Below are positions 41,782-45,580 of a stretch of DNA of 45,580 nucleotides, piece after piece. Positions within the stretch are counted from its first letter, which is position 1, and every line of letters begins with the position of its first letter. A program made the translations under genes and the position numbers. The notes beneath the pieces are model-generated. The model worked only from the letters and a program-made list of their open reading frames with translations. It made no database searches and had not been told where the DNA came from. The stretch is from Archaeoglobales archaeon (GTDB lineage Archaea > Halobacteriota > Archaeoglobi > Archaeoglobales > Archaeoglobaceae), in assembly GCA_011605865.1 (NCBI GenBank), contig JAAOZI010000021.1, positions 1 to 45,580 of the forward strand, read 5' to 3'.

Positions 41782-42666
41782 CTAAAAATGGGAGTACCCC
41801 CTAAAGGGGACGATAGTCCGGTCCAAATAAACCCCGGATCCTTCTTCAACTCTTCCTATCTCCAAACCAATATCGCTGCTTTCAGCTGTAAAAAGGAGCT
41901 CGTAATCACCGCCTCCATAAAGAAAAAGTTCAATTGCTTTCTCTTCACCTACAAATTCCGTCAAATAACTCAAGTCAAGCTTATCTCTCTCTATTACTAT
42001 TTTAACTCTGCTGGCTTTAGAGATCAAATGCGCCGAAACTGCGAGGCTGTCACTTATGTCCGTTAAAGCGCTTGCATATTCCGAGATTAACAGACCCTCA
42101 CGAATTCTCGGCTCAGGCGTGTAAAGCTTTTGAGCATAAGGCAATTCATCTCTTCTAAACCCCTTTTCGAGCATTTCGAGACACAGCTGAGCCTTTCCAA
42201 GCGCTCCGGTTAGGTAAACCTTGTCACCTATCTTTGCCCCCTCTCTCGTTAGAATTCTTCTAGCGCTTCCTACCGCGAATCCCGAAATTGTTAGAACTGG
42301 AGAAAAATCTATATCCCCTCCAGCAACCTTAACCCCAAATTTTTCTGCCCAGCTCTTTATTCCGAGAAGTATCTTCCTGAATATTCCCTCATCCGGCTCT
42401 CTGAGGGATATGGAACTTAGAAAAACCAGAGGTTTTGCACCGCTTCCAGCCAAATCGGAAAGCGTTACAGCAACGGCCATCTTTCCGTACTCTTCGGGCT
42501 CCATGAACCTAGGGAAGTCGCACAATTCATTAACCGTATCGCATGTAAAAACCAGAAACTCATCGCCGTATCTAAGAAAACCCGCATCGTGTTTCCCAGC
42601 TGGTACGTCGATTTTCTCATCGCCAAAGATTTCCTCAACAATCTTCAGAAGTTCGAACTCTCTCAT
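41782..42666 (-). CDS. thiL: thiamine-monophosphate kinase
   Basis: A 294-residue enzyme phosphorylating thiamine monophosphate to the active diphosphate. It shares a fold with PurM. MREFELLKIVEEIF start, DTVNELCDFPRFMEPEEYGKM region, VTLSDLAGSGAKPL (~75-88), KVAGGDIDFSP (~118) and YGGGDYELLFT (~255) are family features. The start at 42666 fits homologues, overlapping nep1 by 32 bases. No TPP riboswitch was recognised. Confidence 0.92.
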   Translation of the reverse strand: MREFELLKIVEEIFGDEKIDVPAGKHDAGFLRYGDEFLVFTCDTVNELCDFPRFMEPEEYGKMAVAVTLSDLAGSGAKPLVFLSSISLREPDEGIFRKILLGIKSWAEKFGVKVAGGDIDFSPVLTISGFAVGSARRILTREGAKIGDKVYLTGALGKAQLCLEMLEKGFRRDELPYAQKLYTPEPRIREGLLISEYASALTDISDSLAVSAHLISKASRVKIVIERDKLDLSYLTEFVGEEKAIELFLYGGGDYELLFTAESSDIGLEIGRVEEGSGVYLDRTIVPFRGYSHF

Positions 42667-43300
42667 ACTCGCAAAGAACCTTGCTCGTAACATAAAGGCT
42701 CGTATAGCCCAGACTTCCGAGACTGATTGCCCTATAATTCCCCAACTTCTTCAGGGTGCTATCGAAAAAATCACCATGAGCAAACGCACCAATGCATATT
42801 GCAACCCTCTTTTTGAGTACGTCCTTACTGAACTTTTCACCCTTCTCACTCATCAAAATGACCTCTTTCCCTTCCAGAATTTCAGAGAAATCATTTTCTA
42901 GAATTTCGATCAGAAGTTTTCCATTCGCTTCAATCTTTTTTTTCTTGAAAAGATCTTCCATAAGACCTACAAATCTGTTGTAATTTCTAGGCAATCTAGT
43001 TTCCCTGTCCACCCTTATCAGCAAATCACGAACGGTATGAACGTAGACATCGAAGGTCTTCAAGGGGGAATCCAGCAAAAGGAGGAGGCATTGATGAACT
43101 ATGTCCGGTCTTCCCCTTTTTTCCCTGAACTCGAGTTCTCTCATTGCAAGATGATGCTTTGAATCGTCCAGCAAAATATCTTCGGGTCTCTTTTTCCTTT
43201 TTTTTGCATCCGCAACAATAGAAGGGTGTCTTTTCAATTCTTCCGGAACAAGCTCTAGATTGGCTTCCAGTAGAACAAATGCGTCCCTCACTTCAGACAT
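42635..43300 (-). CDS. nep1: Nep1/Emg1 rRNA pseudouridine N1-methyltransferase
   Basis: A 221-residue SPOUT-fold methyltransferase acting on a pseudouridine of 16S rRNA and aiding small-subunit assembly. Diagnostic are LLDDSKHHLAMRELEFREKRGRPDIVH (~44-70), NYNRFVGLMEDLF (~103-115) and the C-terminal knot AICIGAFAHGDF and ISLGSLGYTSLYVTSKVLCEYER. It overlaps the upstream stress-protein gene by 13 bases. Confidence 0.96.
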   Translation of the reverse strand: MSEVRDAFVLLEANLELVPEELKRHPSIVADAKKRKKRPEDILLDDSKHHLAMRELEFREKRGRPDIVHQCLLLLLDSPLKTFDVYVHTVRDLLIRVDRETRLPRNYNRFVGLMEDLFKKKKIEANGKLLIEILENDFSEILEGKEVILMSEKGEKFSKDVLKKRVAICIGAFAHGDFFDSTLKKLGNYRAISLGSLGYTSLYVTSKVLCEYERVRTSEDC

Positions 43301-43698
43301 ACAACTGGCTGCTTGCTGTTCAGTATTACATCCTGCGCTACGCTTCCAAACAATATCTTCCCCGTCTTCGTTTTCTTTGTTGTGCCAATAATTATAATTG
43401 AGGCATTGACTTTATCCGCAAAATCAAGAATAAACTTTGCCACGTTCTTTTCTTTGGAAAGTACAGTTTCGAATTCAACCCCTTTCTCCCTCGCCAATTC
43501 GGCGCATTTTGCAAGCATTTCTCTTCCCATTTTCTCTCCTTCCTCCTCAAGTACTTTTTCTGCAACCATTGAACCAACCTTCGGAACCTCAACGCAGTGC
43601 AAAAAGTAGACTTTCTCATTTCTCAACTTTGCCTCCTCCACCGAAAACCTTGCAATTCTCTCCCATCTCTGCAGATCTATGGCTGATATTATTGCCAT
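43288..43698 (-). CDS. universal stress protein (UspA family)
   Basis: A 136-residue alpha/beta protein. The C-terminal GTTKKTKTGKILFGSVAQDV resembles the G-x2-G-x9-G(S/T) nucleotide site in altered form, and the ending QPVVCLK is typical. The N-terminus (IISAIDLQRWERIARFSVEEAKLR) lacks the usual first Asp loop, so ATP binding is uncertain. It heads the nep1-thiL operon. Confidence 0.85.
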   Translation of the reverse strand: MAIISAIDLQRWERIARFSVEEAKLRNEKVYFLHCVEVPKVGSMVAEKVLEEEGEKMGREMLAKCAELAREKGVEFETVLSKEKNVAKFILDFADKVNASIIIIGTTKKTKTGKILFGSVAQDVILNSKQPVVCLK

Positions 43699-43742
43699 AA
43701 TTTAAGTGATCCGGAAATACAAAAACTTTTCTTTTAATCGCT

Positions 43743-44117
43743 TCATCTCCTTAAAATTCCCCCAACTAACCCGCCAACCGCCGTTACAGAAGAGAAAACA
43801 AGGGATAAGATGATTATCGCAAGTCCCAGAGAGCCTCCGACTATTAAACCGAATAAAAGGCCTGGAATTCCCGCAAGGAGACCTCCCAAAGTTATACCGA
43901 AGAGAAAAACCAGAATTCCGAGCAAAATTCCCCCAAAAGCCCCTGCCAGAAGACCTGCTATGAAGCCGCGAACAGCGCCTTTTGCCACGATTCCAGCTAT
44001 GATACCGGCAATTAGGGGGCCTAAAATCGGGATCCAGCCCAGAAAGAGCAGAGCGATGAATCCCACTAAACCGCCAAGAAGAACACCGCGATCGGGCATA
44101 AATTTCCCCCTCTCCAT
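43743..44117 (-). CDS. small glycine-rich membrane protein (DUF5518-like)
   Basis: A 124-residue protein that is almost all hydrophobic Gly, Ala, Ile and Leu, with about four membrane helices (GGLVGFIALLFLGWIPILGP, FIAGLLAGAFGGILLGILVF and similar). The pattern fits DUF5518 and related glycine-zipper membrane proteins of archaea, with no known role. MERGKF before the second ATG has a TATA-like AATTTAAATATTTTT just upstream; either ATG (44117 or 44099) could be used. Confidence 0.65.
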   Translation of the reverse strand: MERGKFMPDRGVLLGGLVGFIALLFLGWIPILGPLIAGIIAGIVAKGAVRGFIAGLLAGAFGGILLGILVFLFGITLGGLLAGIPGLLFGLIVGGSLGLAIIILSLVFSSVTAVGGLVGGILRR

Positions 44118-44286
44118 GAATTTAAATATTTTTGGTTAAATCTATCTTTGTGTCTCTGAAACAAACCAGCAAATGCCTGAGTGACTATGAAAATCTATCT
44201 CAAAAAAGTTGAGCGAAAATTATTTAAGCCGAAAATCATAGTATAGTACAGAGTATAGCTTTTAACCGAATTTGGGGGTGATTTAT

Positions 44287-45372
44287 ATGATTCTTGTTAT
44301 CGAACTCACCCTAGGTATACTCTCCGGTACCTTCCTCTCCCTCTACGTTCCCTCCATGCTGAAAAGCGGAACCGCCGAAATATACGGCTATCTGGCACTC
44401 CTCAGCTCAATTTCTACAATCTTGGGGTACTTAGGTATGGGCAGGTCTCTTGACAGGGGTCACAGAGCTCCAGTTCTATCCCTAGCGCTTCTGGGTTTAG
44501 CAGTCATATGCTTGGAGAATTCAATGATAATTCCCGCAACTCTAATCTTTGGAGCCTACCTTGGTGCCCATTACGTAACCCTCCTATACCTTGCGAGTGA
44601 CAGGACAAGGAATCTCATACTAGCGCATTCCGCGAACTTCTTTGGAGCTTCCGTTGGAGCGATAGCTGTTCTTGTAAACGCATACAGCCCGATGATTTCA
44701 ATTCTTTCTCTAACGGCTCTCGGCTACTACTGGCTTCTAAAGCCGGCGAGAATCGAAAAAACTGAAAAAAGGATGTCAACAAAAGAGGTTTGTTTAGTTT
44801 TCTCAGTTCTCGGCCTAGCGCTGGGAATATCTGCCATGAATATCGATTATTACCTAGCAATGAAGTTCGATGCCGAAAAGGAGATAGCCCTGCTTGTTGC
44901 AATTGCTTCGCTCTTCTCCTCGCTTGCAACCCTTCTATCAGCAAAAATAGTTACCGAAATTGAAAGCCTCAAGCTCCATGTGGTATCCACAGTGATTCAG
45001 GCCATAACCTACGGAATAATCGGCATCACGCCCGTTTTTACCCTCGCAGTCTTCCTAGTAGCGCTGGGCGACTCGGCTTTGATCATTGCGGATTCATCTC
45101 TAGAGAACATTTTCACGAACGGACAGGAGCAGAAGGGTTCAATTATAGCCATCGCAGGAGTTTCATGGGAGATATCCGCCGGAATTGGAAAAATTATCGG
45201 AACTGCAATCTTTTCAATGTCCCCAGAGGCTCCCTTCCTAATCTCAATGGCAATACTCTTCCTCTACGCAGCATTCTGGGCTTCAAAACTCAGGTTCGAA
45301 CCCATTGTAGCGAAAACAGTGGATATTCTCTTTAGTCAAGACGTTAACGCCGGAGCTGAATCTGCAAGCTGA
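44287..45372 (+). CDS. MFS-type transporter
   Basis: A 361-residue membrane protein with about 11-12 helices in two halves joined by a short charged loop ([13 protein letters not shown], ~160). The [20 protein letters not shown] stretch after helix 2 matches the MFS loop signature. The substrate is unknown. The ATG at 44287 follows GGGGGTGAT. The stop codon TGA (45370-45372) lies within the conserved IS end CTGACCTCC, so the original C-terminus may have been a little different. Confidence 0.8.
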   Translation: MILVIELTLGILSGTFLSLYVPSMLKSGTAEIYGYLALLSSISTILGYLGMGRSLDRGHRAPVLSLALLGLAVICLENSMIIPATLIFGAYLGAHYVTLLYLASDRTRNLILAHSANFFGASVGAIAVLVNAYSPMISILSLTALGYYWLLKPARIEKTEKRMSTKEVCLVFSVLGLALGISAMNIDYYLAMKFDAEKEIALLVAIASLFSSLATLLSAKIVTEIESLKLHVVSTVIQAITYGIIGITPVFTLAVFLVALGDSALIIADSSLENIFTNGQEQKGSIIAIAGVSWEISAGIGKIIGTAIFSMSPEAPFLISMAILFLYAAFWASKLRFEPIVAKTVDILFSQDVNAGAESAS

Positions 45373-45580
45373 CCTCCTCCCCGCCCTGAAAGGGCGGTTC
45401 GGTTCCCCGCATCTGTTCGGGAATACATCTGTCATCTGCGGGGCAGTCGGGGCGGTCAGAGATCCCCCAGATAGGCCCAACAACCTTAAAGCCCTCTTCT
45501 CAATGTTCAAGACTGCTATCCTGTCCCTATCTTCCTCCAAACCACACCTAGGGCACTTGAGCCGTCTGTAGCCGTTCTCC
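45283..45580 (-). CDS. tnpB: TnpB of an IS200/IS605 element, C-terminal part (runs off the window)
   Basis: On the minus strand, from the window edge, the frame reads [20 protein letters not shown] then [10 protein letters not shown]. This is the second half of the TnpB zinc finger and the third RuvC-type motif with its catalytic Asp. The protein then continues through the IS right end and about 28 residues into flanking DNA, antisense to the transporter's 3' end, before a stop. TnpB is the RNA-guided nuclease ancestral to Cas12. The rest of the gene lies outside the window, so whether it is whole is unknown. Confidence 0.88.
   Translation of the reverse strand, partial: ENGYRRLKCPRCGLEEDRDRIAVLNIEKRALRLLGLSGGSLTAPTAPQMTDVFPNRCGEPNRPFRAGRRSACRFSSGVNVLTKENIHCFRYNGFEPEF
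45369..45457 (-). mobile_element. IS200/IS605 right end attached to tnpB
   Basis: It shares about 85 bases with 32851-32935. It contains the perfect hairpin CCGCCCTGAAAGGGCGG (45381-45397) and CCCCGCA...TGCGGGG pairing (45406-45442). In elements of this type this part encodes the omega RNA scaffold and the strand ends recognised by TnpA. The junction with the host transporter gene is at CTGACCTCC. Confidence 0.8.

Noticed and set aside
41782-42901. Long open frame on the plus strand opposite thiL and nep1 (42221-42901) and similar long antisense frames across the che operon
   Set aside because: They mirror well-recognised genes, have low-complexity serine/phenylalanine-rich translations and no family features; they follow from codon bias of the true genes.
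44118-44286. Possible small RNA between the DUF5518-like gene and the MFS gene
   Set aside because: Only promoter-like AT tracts and a ribosome-binding site for the MFS gene are visible; apparent TGA/CTGA boxes are not in a convincing arrangement.

Overview
The window looks like chromosomal DNA of a hyperthermophilic euryarchaeon, most likely in the Archaeoglobales. The grounds are the archaeal information-processing genes (aIF1, aIF2-beta, Hef, FEN-1 with a PCNA-binding tail, DTD2-type deacylase, archaeal Ogg2, Nep1, a short Brix protein), a bacterial-type che operon that includes the archaeal-only gene cheF, AT-rich TATA boxes about 25 bases ahead of several start codons (leaderless transcripts), and heavy use of AGA/AGG for arginine. 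The species cannot be named from the sequence alone.

Layout. 1-353: remains of an IS607-type element. 354-2520 (-): aIF1, cbiB, a YlbF-like gene and a CcdA-like gene. 2670-5743 (+): four-gene succinate dehydrogenase/fumarate reductase operon. 5773-10637: two DNA-repair helicases (MrfA/Hrq1-like and Hef) flanking a UPF0058 gene. tRNA-Thr at 10662. 10743-15646: an accessory cluster of secreted DUF1102-like proteins, a dedicated SipW/Sec11-like signal peptidase, a third secreted protein, a frameshifted winged-helix membrane regulator, a DUF5305-like membrane protein and a small winged-helix protein. tRNA-Leu at 15687. 15782-16446: HEPN/MNT pair. 16507-18398: Mrp ATPase, NifX-like and DUF5320-like genes divergent from a DUF134 regulator. 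18524-30260: housekeeping genes (thrC, dtdA, an aIF2-beta operon, antiporter, nth, purM, ogg, moaB, fen, hisH) and a second MNT/HEPN pair whose MNT gene is broken. 30245-32640: AmrS-like radical SAM protein and a lipid-linked-sugar flippase. 32839-41635 (-): nine-gene chemotaxis operon mcp-cheW-cheF-cheY-cheB-cheA-cheC-cheD-cheR. 41782-44117: thiL, nep1, a universal stress protein and a small membrane protein. 44287-45372: MFS-type transporter, followed by the 3' part of an IS200/IS605 tnpB that runs off the window.

Two themes stand out. First, the 10.7-15.6 kb cluster has the layout of a TasA/SipW-type extracellular fibre system: short secreted beta-rich proteins with a similar N-terminal signal, made next to their own signal peptidase, with membrane and winged-helix regulators alongside. 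Second, fragments of two kinds of IS right end (IS607-type at 1-45 and 18405-18485; IS605-type at 32851-32935 and 45369-45457, possibly 354-385) sit at the 3' ends of host genes. In cheR the IS end now encodes the last ~30 residues. Single-base insertions in short homopolymer runs break two genes (near 13957 and near 29690/29809), which is either real decay or sequence error.
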